NCBI GenBank assembly: GCA_965213595.1
Contig: CBDBZO010000006.1
Span: 1,612,001 to 1,676,000, forward strand
Source of the DNA: JBCCFC01 sp965213595
GTDB taxonomy: Bacteria; Chloroflexota; Anaerolineae; Caldilineales; Caldilineaceae
Reading direction: 5' to 3'
Length of the DNA: 64,000 nt
Made by a program: the position numbers and the translations under genes. The notes beneath the pieces are model-generated. The model was not told the DNA's origin and did not search any database. It was given only the letters and a program-made list of their open reading frames with translations. Positions 48,890-57,053 of this stretch are shown piece after piece (positions within the stretch are counted from its first letter, which is position 1; each line of letters begins with the position of its first letter).

Positions 48890-49297
48890 ATGGCGACTCG
48901 CAAAGATTTGGTTGCTAAACGTGCTGGCTATGCCTGCGAGTACTGTTTGAGTCAACTACAGTTTTGTCCCGATCCATTTGTATTGGAACATATTACCCCG
49001 CTCGTTAATGGCGGATCAGACGATTTGAGCAATCTGGCGTTGTCCTGCCAGGGATGCAACAATCACAAATACACAAGCACCTCTTGGATTGATCCGGTCA
49101 CGGGGGAAACGGTTCCTCTTTATCATCCTCGTCTACATCAGTGGGAAGAGCACTTTGCGTGGATAGATAATTTTGAGACGGTTGTTGGTCGGACACCTAC
49201 GGGTCGAGCAACGCTTGAACGTCTTCATCTGAACCGAGAAGGTGTCGTTAACCTGCGTCGTGCTCTGCGGATGCTGGGCACGCATCCGCCCTCGTAG
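48890..49297 (+). CDS. HNH endonuclease
   Basis: 135 aa. HNH/zinc core: CEYC near residue 17, FVLEHITPLVNGGSDDLSNLAL and CQGCNNHK, giving the two Cys pairs and the H-N-H triad. Small solitary HNH proteins are DNA-cleaving enzymes, sometimes toxins or parts of mobile cassettes. It is downstream of the 132-aa gene in one transcription unit. The frame is intact. It ends 11 bases before the smc 3'-end remnant on the opposite strand. Confidence 0.87.
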   Translation: MATRKDLVAKRAGYACEYCLSQLQFCPDPFVLEHITPLVNGGSDDLSNLALSCQGCNNHKYTSTSWIDPVTGETVPLYHPRLHQWEEHFAWIDNFETVVGRTPTGRATLERLHLNREGVVNLRRALRMLGTHPPS

Positions 49298-49308
49298 CAC
49301 TCAATACC

Positions 49309-49550
49309 CTACATCTCCACCACCGCATCGACCTCCCCCCCCTCGCGCTCCACGATCCGCTCCCCCTCCAGCCGCAGGCTAATCATCTGGCTCACCCCAT
49401 CGTCGCCCATCGTGATGCCGTAGATCGCGTTGGCCCCCTCCAGCGTGCGCCGGTTGTGGGTCACGAGGATAAACTGCGTCTCCGCACTCAATTCCTCGAC
49501 CACCAGCCGGAAGCGGTCAACATTGGCCTCATCCAGCGTGGCGTCGACCT
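49309..49550 (-). pseudogene. Decayed copy of the smc 3' end
   Basis: Encodes the last about 80 residues of SMC (VDATLDEANVDRFRLVVEEL, ILVTHNRRTLEGANAIYGIT, MISLRLEGERIVEREGGEV) with a stop at the matching position. DNA identity to 50093-50340 is about 90 percent by eye, with a 3-base gap near the end. It starts abruptly 6 bases from the relE stop. It has no start and is not a gene. Confidence 0.88.
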
Positions 49551-49555
49551 ATGCG

Positions 49556-49819
49556 TTATCGCTTATAGATGTCGCCACGCGGCCCAATGTGGTCGACATA
49601 GAGCGTGTCTTCCTCGACGTCATACCAAAAAATGACGCGCACCTCCCCAACTCGAATGCGCCGGTAGCCAGCCCAGTCGCCAGACATTTGGATAATGCCG
49701 GGATAGGCGTCGATGTCTGCTGCAAGCCGTGAGAGGCTTGCCCGGATGCGTTCTTGTTCCGGACGAGATAACCGCCGCAGATAGCGCAGCGCGCGTTTGT
49801 GGACAACCGTTGCGCTCAC
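49556..49819 (-). CDS. RelE/ParE family toxin
   Basis: 87 aa with GTG start at 49819-49817, overlapping the antitoxin stop by 4 bases. RelE-type fold: VVHKRALRYLRRLSRPEQER, IQMSGDWAGYRRIRVGEVRV and IFWYDVEEDTLYVDHIGPRG, with the conserved Arg and Tyr of mRNA interferases near the C-terminus. Intact frame, unlike the other toxins here. The cassette lies between smc and a second copy of the smc 3' end. Confidence 0.85.
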   Translation of the reverse strand: MSATVVHKRALRYLRRLSRPEQERIRASLSRLAADIDAYPGIIQMSGDWAGYRRIRVGEVRVIFWYDVEEDTLYVDHIGPRGDIYKR

Positions 49820-50019
49820 GTAATCGACTCCAGCGCGACGTAGGCATCCCGATTCCCACGCGCGCGATCTCGCTGCGCCTGACGCAAATCCCCAACCGCT
49901 TCTTCATCCAAATCCAGCCCCAGCATCTCGACAATCTCCTGATACTGTGCCCAGGTAATGATCACTTCCTGTGGCTCTCCCGCTTCATTGACAACGAGCT
50001 TCTTCTCAATGGTTAGCAT
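49816..50019 (-). CDS. RelB-like antitoxin
   Basis: 67 aa from the ATG at 50019 with AGGAG 8 bases upstream. Acidic helical protein (VVNEAGEPQEVIITWAQYQE, MLGLDLDEEAVGDLRQAQRD), typical of the short antitoxins that precede RelE toxins. A -10 TATACT with extended TGC (50059-50067) lies about 40 bases upstream. Family named by context and style rather than a strong motif. Confidence 0.75.
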   Translation of the reverse strand: MLTIEKKLVVNEAGEPQEVIITWAQYQEIVEMLGLDLDEEAVGDLRQAQRDRARGNRDAYVALESIT

Positions 50020-50058
50020 ATTGATGCTCCTGCATTTGACAGCCGTGCGATAAGCAAC

Positions 50059-50067
50059 AGTATAGCA
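50059..50067 (-). promoter_or_regulatory. Extended -10 promoter of the RelBE cassette
   Basis: TGCTATACT on the minus strand, 40 bases before the antitoxin ATG. No clear -35. The promoter lies within the 73 bases between the antitoxin start and the smc stop. Confidence 0.5.
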
Positions 50068-50092
50068 CAAATTACGTCTTCGATCCCCGCGC

Positions 50093-53000
50093 CTACATCT
50101 CCACGACCGACGTGACCTCCTCACCTCCCTCCCGCTCGACAATCTTCTCCCCCTCCAGCCGCAGGCTAATCATCTGGCTCACCCCATCGTCGCCCATGGT
50201 GATGCCGTAGATCGCGTTGGCCCCCTCCAGCGTGCGCCGGTTGTGGGTCACGAGAATAAACTGCGTCTCCGCGCTCAGCTCCTCGACCACGAAGCGGAAG
50301 CGATCCACGTTGGCCTCGTCCAGCGCGGCGTCGACTTCGTCCAGCACGCAGAAGGGCGTGGGGCTGACGTGCAGAATCGCAAAGATCAGCGCACAGGCGC
50401 TCAGCGAGCGCTCGCCGCCGGAGAGCAGCGCCAGGCTCTGCGGTCGCTTGCCCGGCGGCCGCGCCACAATTTCGACGCCGGTGTTGTTCAAATCCTCCGG
50501 CTCCGTCAGCACGAGCTTGGCCGTGCCGCCGTTGAAGAGCTTCTGGAAATAGACGACAAAGTGCTCGGAGACGGCCGCAAAGGTCTTCGCCAACTCCGCC
50601 TCCATCAGCTCGTCCAGCTCGCGGATCACCTTGCGCAGGTTGGCCGCCGCCTCCTCCAGATCGACCGACTGCTCGAGCAGAAAATCGTGTCGACCCGCCG
50701 CCTCCTCGTACTCCTTGGGCGCTTCGGGGTTGACGTTGGTCACGCGGCTCAAGCGCCCGCGCATCGTCTTGATCTCCGCCGCCATCTCCTCCGGCAGCTC
50801 GTCCACCACCGGCAGCTCCTCCACGATCGCCTCCAGCGGCAGCGGCGGCTGGTAGGCCTCATCGTCCAGCCGCTCCAGCGCGACCAAGCCCAAATCCTGC
50901 TCGATTTCGTGGCGCAGCCCAACCAGCCCATCCTCCGTGCGCTGCAGGCGAAGCTGCGCCGCGCTCCACACCCGCTCGTCCCGCCGCAGCTGCTCCTGCC
51001 CCTCGCGCTCCTGCTTTTCCGCGCCGCCCTGCTGCTGTTCTAGCGCCGCGACCTGTGCCTCGACCGGTTCAATCTCTCCCCGCAACCGCTCAATCGCGCC
51101 CGCCAACCGCCGCTCTTCCCGCGTCAACGCTTCGACCCGTTCCCGCAGCGTCTCCGCCTCGACAATCAACTCGGCGCCCCGCCTCTCCTTGTTCCGAATC
51201 TGGTCGCCCGCGCTCTGGCCGCTGCGCTGGGTGCTCTCGTGCAGCGTGCGCTGGCTGCGCAGCTGCGCCTGCGCCTCGGAGGCCGCCGCCCGCAAATCGC
51301 CTAGCTGCGCCAGCAGCGACTCGCCCCCGCTCAACGCCGCGTTCGCTTCGGCCCCCGCCAGCGTCGATTCCGCCTCGGCTTGGCTTGCCGCCAGCGTTTC
51401 CTGCTCGCCCTCGATTTGCGCGCGCCGCTCGCCCAGCGCCGCCGCCTCGCGCTCCATTTCGGCCAGCCGCTGCGCCTGAAACGCCAGCGCCTGCTGCGCC
51501 CGGTCGGCCTCGCGCCGCGCCGCTTCAGCTTGGTGACGCTGCTGCGTCGCCTGCCGTTCCCGCTCGCGCACCGCTTCCCGTCGCGTATCCAGCGCCACGC
51601 GCACCCTTTCCGTCTCGCTGCTCAACGCCCGGCTGCGCTCGGTGACACGCTCCACGCCGGCCCGCGCCGCCGCCACCCGCGCCGGCAGCTCGCGCAGCTC
51701 GCGCTCCCGCGCCAGCACCGACTCATCCTGCCGTCGGCTGTCGCTGCCGCCCGTCACCGCGCCGCCCGGCCGCACGATCTCGCCCGCCAGCGTGACCACA
51801 GTCGGCGTTGGGCCGCGCTGCTTGTCCAGCGCCCGCCGCGCCGTCGCCAAATCTTGGGCCACCCACGTCCCGTTGAGCAGCAGCCCCACCACGTCGTCGA
51901 CGCGCGTATCACAGTCGACCAGCTCCGCCGCATTCCCTAAAATGCCGTCGCCGTTCGGTGCGTCAATCCGATTGCGCACGTTGAGCCGATCCAGCGGCAG
52001 AAAGGTCGCCCGCCCGCGCCCGCTGCGCTGGAGCCACCCAATCGCCTGCGACGCATCCGCCCAGCGCTCGGTGATCACATTTTGGAACGCCCCGCCCAGC
52101 GCCGTCTCAATCGCCTTGTCCAACTGCGGCGGCACGCGCACCAGCGAGGCGACCGTGCCCAGCACGCCATTCAATTCGCCCCGTTCGCTCGCCTGCAAAA
52201 CGCTGCGCACGCCGCTCGCGTAGCCCGCGCCCTCGCGCTGCAGGCGGCGCAGCAAATCCAGCCGCGTCTGCCCCTGATCGAGCGCGCGGTCGGCCTCGCG
52301 CCGTTCGGCATTCAGCGCCTCGCCCTGCTGCCGCAGCTCGCTCAGCCGCGTTTCGCTCTGGGTGATTTCGCCCTGCGCGTCGGCCAGCCCCTGCTCGATT
52401 TGCCCCAGCACCCTCGTCTGCTCCTCGGCCCGCTGCGACAACCTCTCCGCCTCCGCACTCGCCGTTTCCTGCGATGCCTGCTGCCGCTGCTGCTCGCCCG
52501 ACAGCGCGTCCAGCCGCTCGCGCAGTTGCTCCAAGCGCGACCCCGCCCGCGCCCGCCGCTCGGTCGCCTCGTTGAGCAGCCGCCGCGCGTCGTCCACCGT
52601 CTGCTGCGCCGCCTGTCGCGACGCCTGCCAGCGCGCGACTTCGGCCTGCGTGGCATCAACGTCGCGCTGCCTGGCCGCCTGCTCCGCTTCCGCCGCAGTC
52701 ACGGCCTCTGCCAGCATCGTCAGCCGCTCGGCCAGCGTCTCCTGCTGCACGCGCAGCGGCACAAGTTCGCGCTGCGTCTCCTCGCGGCGCTCGTTGATCT
52801 GGCGCAAACGCTCCTGCGCCACGGCCAGCTCGCGCCCCACGCGCTCGGCCTCCGTGTGCAGCGCGCTTGCCCGCCCGTGCAGCTCGCCCAGGCTTGCGCG
52901 CAGTTCGGTGCGCTGCGTCCGTACCTGTTCGATCTGCTCGTTCAAAGTCGCCAGCGCCGCCTGTCGCTCCGCCACCGTCCGCGCGATCTGCTTCTCCTCG

Positions 53001-53737
53001 GTGCGCTGCTGTTCCAGCTTGCCCAGCGTCTCGTGCCAGCGGAAGCCGTACCAGATGCGCAGCAGGTGGCGCAGGTCGTCGGCGATTTGGTCGCGCTCCT
53101 GGGCGCGCTCGGCCTGCCGACGCAGGTAGCCCAGGCGCGGGCTGAGTTCGGCGATGATGTCGCGCACGCGAGTCAGGTTTTGCGCCGTGGCGTCGAGGCG
53201 GCGCAGCGTGGTTTCGCGCTTCGTGCGGTAGCCGGTGATGCCCGCGGCCTCCTCGAAGAGCGCGCGCCGATCCTCCGGCGCCAGGTTGAGCACGCGGTCA
53301 ATCAGCCCCTGGCCGATCAGCGCGTAGGTGCGCTTGCCCAGCCCCGTCCTCGCCAGCAGGTCGTTGATGTCGCCCAGGCGCACGCGCGCGCCGTTGAGCC
53401 GGTACTCGTTGTCGCCGTCGCGGTAGGCCCGGCGCGTGATCTCGATTTCGGCGAAGTCGATGGGCAGCTCGCCGTCGCCGTTGTCCAGCGTCAGCGTCAC
53501 CTGGGCCAGGTTGAGGCGCGCGCGCTTGTCCGAGCCGGAGAAGATGATGTCGCTCGTCTTTTTCGAGCGCAGCAGGCTAAAGCTCTGCTCGCCCAGGCAC
53601 CAGCGCACCGCGTCGACGACGTTGCTCTTGCCGCTGCCGTTCGGCCCCACAATGGCGGTGATGCCGGGGTCGAAGACAAAGTCGGTCTGCTTGGCGAAGG
53701 TCTTGAAGCCCTGAATTTGAACGCGTTTGATGCGCAT
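50093..53737 (-). CDS. smc: Chromosome segregation ATPase SMC
   Basis: 1214 aa, full length. N-terminal Walker A GPNGSGKSNVVDAV near residue 32, then RLNLAQVTLTLDN, two long coiled-coil arms (about 170-500 and 680-1000) around the hinge (GVLGTVASLVRVPPQLDKAI ... ATARRALDKQRGPTPTVVTL). The C-terminal signature is LSGGERSLSACALIFAI, with Walker B FCVLDEVDAALDEAN. It compacts and segregates the chromosome with ScpAB (not in window). Its 3' end is duplicated at 49309-49550 across the RelBE cassette. Confidence 0.95.
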   Translation of the reverse strand: MRIKRVQIQGFKTFAKQTDFVFDPGITAIVGPNGSGKSNVVDAVRWCLGEQSFSLLRSKKTSDIIFSGSDKRARLNLAQVTLTLDNGDGELPIDFAEIEITRRAYRDGDNEYRLNGARVRLGDINDLLARTGLGKRTYALIGQGLIDRVLNLAPEDRRALFEEAAGITGYRTKRETTLRRLDATAQNLTRVRDIIAELSPRLGYLRRQAERAQERDQIADDLRHLLRIWYGFRWHETLGKLEQQRTEEKQIARTVAERQAALATLNEQIEQVRTQRTELRASLGELHGRASALHTEAERVGRELAVAQERLRQINERREETQRELVPLRVQQETLAERLTMLAEAVTAAEAEQAARQRDVDATQAEVARWQASRQAAQQTVDDARRLLNEATERRARAGSRLEQLRERLDALSGEQQRQQASQETASAEAERLSQRAEEQTRVLGQIEQGLADAQGEITQSETRLSELRQQGEALNAERREADRALDQGQTRLDLLRRLQREGAGYASGVRSVLQASERGELNGVLGTVASLVRVPPQLDKAIETALGGAFQNVITERWADASQAIGWLQRSGRGRATFLPLDRLNVRNRIDAPNGDGILGNAAELVDCDTRVDDVVGLLLNGTWVAQDLATARRALDKQRGPTPTVVTLAGEIVRPGGAVTGGSDSRRQDESVLARERELRELPARVAAARAGVERVTERSRALSSETERVRVALDTRREAVRERERQATQQRHQAEAARREADRAQQALAFQAQRLAEMEREAAALGERRAQIEGEQETLAASQAEAESTLAGAEANAALSGGESLLAQLGDLRAAASEAQAQLRSQRTLHESTQRSGQSAGDQIRNKERRGAELIVEAETLRERVEALTREERRLAGAIERLRGEIEPVEAQVAALEQQQGGAEKQEREGQEQLRRDERVWSAAQLRLQRTEDGLVGLRHEIEQDLGLVALERLDDEAYQPPLPLEAIVEELPVVDELPEEMAAEIKTMRGRLSRVTNVNPEAPKEYEEAAGRHDFLLEQSVDLEEAAANLRKVIRELDELMEAELAKTFAAVSEHFVVYFQKLFNGGTAKLVLTEPEDLNNTGVEIVARPPGKRPQSLALLSGGERSLSACALIFAILHVSPTPFCVLDEVDAALDEANVDRFRFVVEELSAETQFILVTHNRRTLEGANAIYGITMGDDGVSQMISLRLEGEKIVEREGGEEVTSVVEM

Positions 53738-53788
53738 AAAATGACGAAACTATTGGCGATGAATAGAGTTTTGGAAAGGGTTTACAAA

Positions 53789-53942
53789 TTTAACGCGGAG
53801 GCGCAAAGGCGCAAGGGGAGCTCTCGTAGATGATCTTGCTGGTTAACCGCCGGTATCTGTCGTGGATGGGGTTGGGAAGTAGCGCTATATCCTATAGATA
53901 GTTCAACCCGATTCCCTTTGCGCCTCCGCGCCTTTGCGTTGA
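53789..53942. repeat. AACGCGGAGGCGCAAAGG inverted repeat pair
   Basis: TTAACGCGGAGGCGCAAAGG at 53789 and, inverted, CTTTGCGCCTCCGCGCCTTT ending near 53942. Same class as the units at 28327 and 37136. It occupies the upstream region of smc. Confidence 0.6.
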
Positions 53943-54030
53943 GATTTTGGTCCACCGATTTAGTCTGACGCGGCGTTGACCAACCCGCGTTATTATAGCA
54001 GTTGAGCCGCATTTTGCTGAATGGCTAGAT

Positions 54031-54176
54031 AATGCAAACGAGCGGAGGCGAGAAATCTTTTTTGTGACGGACGGAAGCGCTCCGGTCTCTGTAAAGCGCT
54101 TGCGACGGCTACCCAAAGATTTCTCGCTGGTCCGGTTTCGTCCGCTACCTTCGGGGGTGACCCGCTCGAAATGACA
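54031..54176. repeat. GAGAAATCT/AGATTTCTC element (family E)
   Basis: ACGAGCGGAGGCGAGAAATC ... AAAGATTTCTCGCTGGTC ... GACCCGCTCGAAATGACA. Third copy of the element seen at 29430 and 31072. It ends 26 bases before the gntR promoter. Confidence 0.65.
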
Positions 54177-54202
54177 GCTTACTCTCTCCAAAAAATTGCC
54201 TC

Positions 54203-54231
54203 TTGACAACCTGTGTATTTTGGTATACACT
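54203..54231 (+). promoter_or_regulatory. Promoter of gntR-type regulator
   Basis: Consensus -35 TTGACA (54203-54208), 17-base spacer, -10 TACACT (54226-54231). The spacer and -10 contain the imperfect palindrome GTGTATTTTGGTATACAC. Confidence 0.8.
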
Positions 54232-54239
54232 CTTCGCGT

Positions 54240-54255
54240 ACTTGTCTATACAAGT
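54240..54255 (+). promoter_or_regulatory. Operator ACTTGTCTATACAAGT (GntR-type)
   Basis: 6-bp perfect arms ACTTGT/ACAAGT around CTAT, directly at the expected transcription start. It resembles HutC/UTRA-type operators with a TTGT-N-ATACAA core, so autoregulation by the downstream gene is likely. Confidence 0.65.
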
Positions 54256-54273
54256 ACATACAACAAACTATTT

Positions 54274-55029
54274 GTGATTGATCACGCCTCCCCAACCCCT
54301 TTTTATACGCAAATTCAGGATGCGCTCCTGGAGCAGATTCGCGGCGGCACGCTCGCGCCTGGTGTGCGCATCCCGTCCGAAACAAAACTGGCCGATCAGT
54401 TCAACGTCAGCCGCATGACGGCGCGCAAAGCTATTGACGGCCTGGTGAACCGGGGGCTGCTCTTTCGGCAGCAGGGCAAGGGCACTTTTGTTGCCCAACA
54501 CGTGGTTTCGTATAACCTCTCCACGCTCCTCAGCTTTAGCGCGACCATGCGTGCGCTGGGCTATGCTGTGACCACGCAAGTGCTCAAGCAGGAGACCATG
54601 CCGGCAACGGCGGCGGTGGCGGAGAGGCTGCAGCTTGCGCCGGGCACGCCGGTGGTGCTGATTCGTCGACTGCGCCTGGTGGATGATCAACCCGCGGCCA
54701 TCCACAGCTCCTTTCTGGACGGCGCAACCTTTGCGCCGATTCTACAGGTGGATTTGAGCACAAACTCCCTGCTTACCTCCATCGAAGAAATTCTGCCCAC
54801 GCCGGTGACGTACACCAGGGATTCCGTCGAGGCGGGGCTGGTGGAGCCGGGCGAGCGAGCGCTCCTGCAGATTGCGGCGGGCAGCCCGGTGCTCAACGTC
54901 GAGGGCGTGGCGCACACCGCCAACGGCCAGCCCGTGCGCTTTACGCGCGCCGTCTACCGCAGCGATATGTTTCGGCTGGTGGTCACGAATAGCGGTGCGC
55001 AAAATGCCGTGCTGCGCATGACTGAATAG
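54274..55029 (+). CDS. GntR family regulator with UTRA domain
   Basis: 251 aa, GTG start at 54274 chosen because the HTH domain begins there (SPTPFYTQIQDALLEQIRGG) and because upstream starts would precede the transcription start. Winged helix with ETKLADQFNVSRMTARKAID and GLLFRQQGKGTFV; C-terminal UTRA ligand-binding domain (VLIRRLRLVDDQPAAIHSSF, VEGVAHTANGQPVRFTRAVY). A sugar-responsive repressor of its own promoter and probably of the downstream transport operon. Ligand unknown, perhaps a sugar phosphate. Confidence 0.88.
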   Translation: MIDHASPTPFYTQIQDALLEQIRGGTLAPGVRIPSETKLADQFNVSRMTARKAIDGLVNRGLLFRQQGKGTFVAQHVVSYNLSTLLSFSATMRALGYAVTTQVLKQETMPATAAVAERLQLAPGTPVVLIRRLRLVDDQPAAIHSSFLDGATFAPILQVDLSTNSLLTSIEEILPTPVTYTRDSVEAGLVEPGERALLQIAAGSPVLNVEGVAHTANGQPVRFTRAVYRSDMFRLVVTNSGAQNAVLRMTE

Positions 55030-55043
55030 ACAATACTGGAATT

Positions 55044-55123
55044 GTATACAGATTGACGCAGATTTCCACAGATTTTTTCAGGACAAATAAAAATCTGTGT
55101 CAATCTGTGAAAATCTGCGTACA
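55044..55123. repeat. CAGATTGACGCAGATTTCC inverted repeat
   Basis: ACAGATTGACGCAGATTTCC and inverted AATCTGTGAAAATCTGCGTA in the 146-base gap before the permease gene; common dispersed bacterial hairpin type. It may act as a weak barrier between the regulator and the transport genes. Confidence 0.6.
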
Positions 55124-55175
55124 AAACTCTTCAATTTTGCTAGATTGACACCTCGCTCCCCTCAGAAGGCTGACC

Positions 55176-56165
55176 ATGCAATCCTTCAAAGACATTTCGC
55201 CTCCCAGCACGATGCCCGCCATGCAGGCGCGACAAGTTTCGCGCCCCGGCTATCTGCGCCGCGTCGGGCGCGAAATCCGCATGAACAAGGGGCTTTACCT
55301 GCTGATCATCCCGCCGCTGATCTACGTGATCATCTTTCAGTACATCCCCATGTACGGCGTGATCATGGCCTTCCAGGACTTCTCGTTTCGGCGCGGCTAC
55401 TTTGGCAGCGAGTGGGTGGGGCTGACGCACTTCCGCTGGCTGCTCGACAACCCCGACTTTGTACGCGCCTTTTTCAACACGCTGCAAATTAACGTCCTGC
55501 GCATCGTGCTCGGCTTCCCGGCCCCCATCATCCTGGCCATCCTGATCAACGAGGTGCGCCTCACCGCCTACAAGCGGACGGTGCAGACGTTGTCCTACCT
55601 GCCCTTTTTCATCTCGTGGGTGGTGCTGGCGGGCGTCTTCAACGACATCCTGGCGCGCGACTACGGCGCACTCAATAATCTATTTGACGCCGTTGGAATG
55701 GGGCGCATTGACTTTTTACAGGACGAATCCGTCTTCCCGATGACGCTCATCCTCAGTGAAATCTGGCGCACGGTGGGTTGGGGCAGCATCATCTACCTGG
55801 CGACCATTACCACGGTTAGCCCCACGCTCTACGAAGCGGCGGCGATGGACGGCGCTTCGCGCTGGCAAAAGATTCGCCACATCACCATCCCTGCGCTCTA
55901 CCCGATCATGGTCGTCGTGCTGCTGCTCGATATCGGCAACGTGTTGCGCGTCGGCTTTGACCAGGTCTTTAACCTCTACAACCCGCTGGTCTACGAAACG
56001 GGCGACATCATCCAGACCTACATCGTGCGCTCCTTTGAGCAGACGCCCAACTTTTCGCGGCTGACGGCGGCGGGCTTTGTCCAGTCGGCCCTGGGCGTGG
56101 TGCTGCTTGTCATCGCCAACGAAACTGTCAAGTATTTTCGCAATGGGGAGGGGCTGTTCGGATGA
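55176..56165 (+). CDS. Carbohydrate ABC transporter permease (LplB type)
   Basis: 329 aa with six membrane helices (LYLLIIPPLIYVIIFQYIPM, IVLGFPAPIILAILINEV, TLSYLPFFISWVVLAGVF among them). The cytoplasmic EAA loop is LYEAAAMDGASRWQKIRHIT. It belongs to the LplB/YtcP class of permeases that import oligosaccharides. Overlaps the next permease by 4 bases (ATGA). No ATPase gene is nearby; such systems often share an MsmX-type ATPase encoded elsewhere. Confidence 0.9.
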   Translation: MQSFKDISPPSTMPAMQARQVSRPGYLRRVGREIRMNKGLYLLIIPPLIYVIIFQYIPMYGVIMAFQDFSFRRGYFGSEWVGLTHFRWLLDNPDFVRAFFNTLQINVLRIVLGFPAPIILAILINEVRLTAYKRTVQTLSYLPFFISWVVLAGVFNDILARDYGALNNLFDAVGMGRIDFLQDESVFPMTLILSEIWRTVGWGSIIYLATITTVSPTLYEAAAMDGASRWQKIRHITIPALYPIMVVVLLLDIGNVLRVGFDQVFNLYNPLVYETGDIIQTYIVRSFEQTPNFSRLTAAGFVQSALGVVLLVIANETVKYFRNGEGLFG

Positions 56166-57022
56166 GCAAGCAACGAATTGCACCCGTCGATCTGCTGATC
56201 TACCTGGGGCTGGGCCTCTTCGCCTTTATGACGGTCTACCCCTTTTGGAGCCTGATCGTCATCTCCTTTTCGGAATCGGATGCCTACTTTGCCAGCCAGT
56301 ATCACCTGATTCCCAACAGCTTTTCGCTCGAGGCCTACGTGCTCAACTTTGCCAATCCGCAGTTTGTGCGCAGCCTTTCGATTTCCCTCTTCGTCACCGC
56401 GGTGGGCACGCTCAACAGCCTCTTCTGGACGACCATCATGGGCTATTTCCTCTCCAAGAAAAAGCTGCCCTTCGTCCGAATTATCGCCACGCTCTTTCTG
56501 ATTACGCTCTTCTTCGACGGCGGCCTCGTGCCCAACTTTGTGCTGATTCGACAGCTCGGTCTGCGCAACAATCTGCTGGCGATCATCCTGCCCTTTACGA
56601 TTCACCCCTTCTACCTGATTTTGACGAGCGCCTACTTTGCCAGCCGTAATCCCGAAGTCGAAGAGGCCGCCGTGGTCGACGGGGCCGGCTCGTTCACCGT
56701 GCTCTTTCGCATCGTGATGCCCACGGCCAAGCCCATCCTGGCGACGATTGGCCTCTTCTACGCCGTGCAGTATTGGAACGACTGGTTCTGGCCCATGATC
56801 TACCTCTCCGACCGGGACCTCTTTCCGCTGGCGCTCTTTCTGCGCAACGTCGTCTCCACCTCGGCCAGCGTCACCATCGACCCCGGCGTGGCGGGCAATT
56901 TTAATCCGGCCACCGTGCGCGCCGCCACCATCGTAATGGCGATCACGCCGATTATTCTCGTCTACCCCTTTATCCAGCAGTACTTCGTCCACGGCATCAT
57001 GCTGGGGGCGACGAAGGAGTAA
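56162..57022 (+). CDS. Carbohydrate ABC transporter permease (LplC/YtcP type)
   Basis: 286 aa, six helices (LIYLGLGLFAFMTVYPFWSL, IIATLFLITLFFDGGLVPNF and others) and EAA loop VEEAAVVDGAGSFTVLFRIV. The pattern FFDGGLVPNFVLIRQLGL is typical of this permease branch. Partner of the preceding gene; the two form the channel through which the ligand of the binding protein passes. Confidence 0.9.
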   Translation: MSKQRIAPVDLLIYLGLGLFAFMTVYPFWSLIVISFSESDAYFASQYHLIPNSFSLEAYVLNFANPQFVRSLSISLFVTAVGTLNSLFWTTIMGYFLSKKKLPFVRIIATLFLITLFFDGGLVPNFVLIRQLGLRNNLLAIILPFTIHPFYLILTSAYFASRNPEVEEAAVVDGAGSFTVLFRIVMPTAKPILATIGLFYAVQYWNDWFWPMIYLSDRDLFPLALFLRNVVSTSASVTIDPGVAGNFNPATVRAATIVMAITPIILVYPFIQQYFVHGIMLGATKE

Positions 57023-57053
57023 TTTAATCTCAACCCACAAAGGAAGAAAGACC

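Noticed and set aside
43967..50092. Genomic island brought in by a phage or integrative element
   Set aside because: No integrase, phage or conjugation genes and no tRNA attachment site; the tRNA-Gly at 37627 is 6 kb away with no visible direct repeat of its 3' end.
52082..53833. 583-aa plus-strand ORF antisense to smc
   Set aside because: Arg/Leu/Ala-rich low-complexity translation, no domain, fully overlaps the conserved smc gene; a GC-rich shadow frame.
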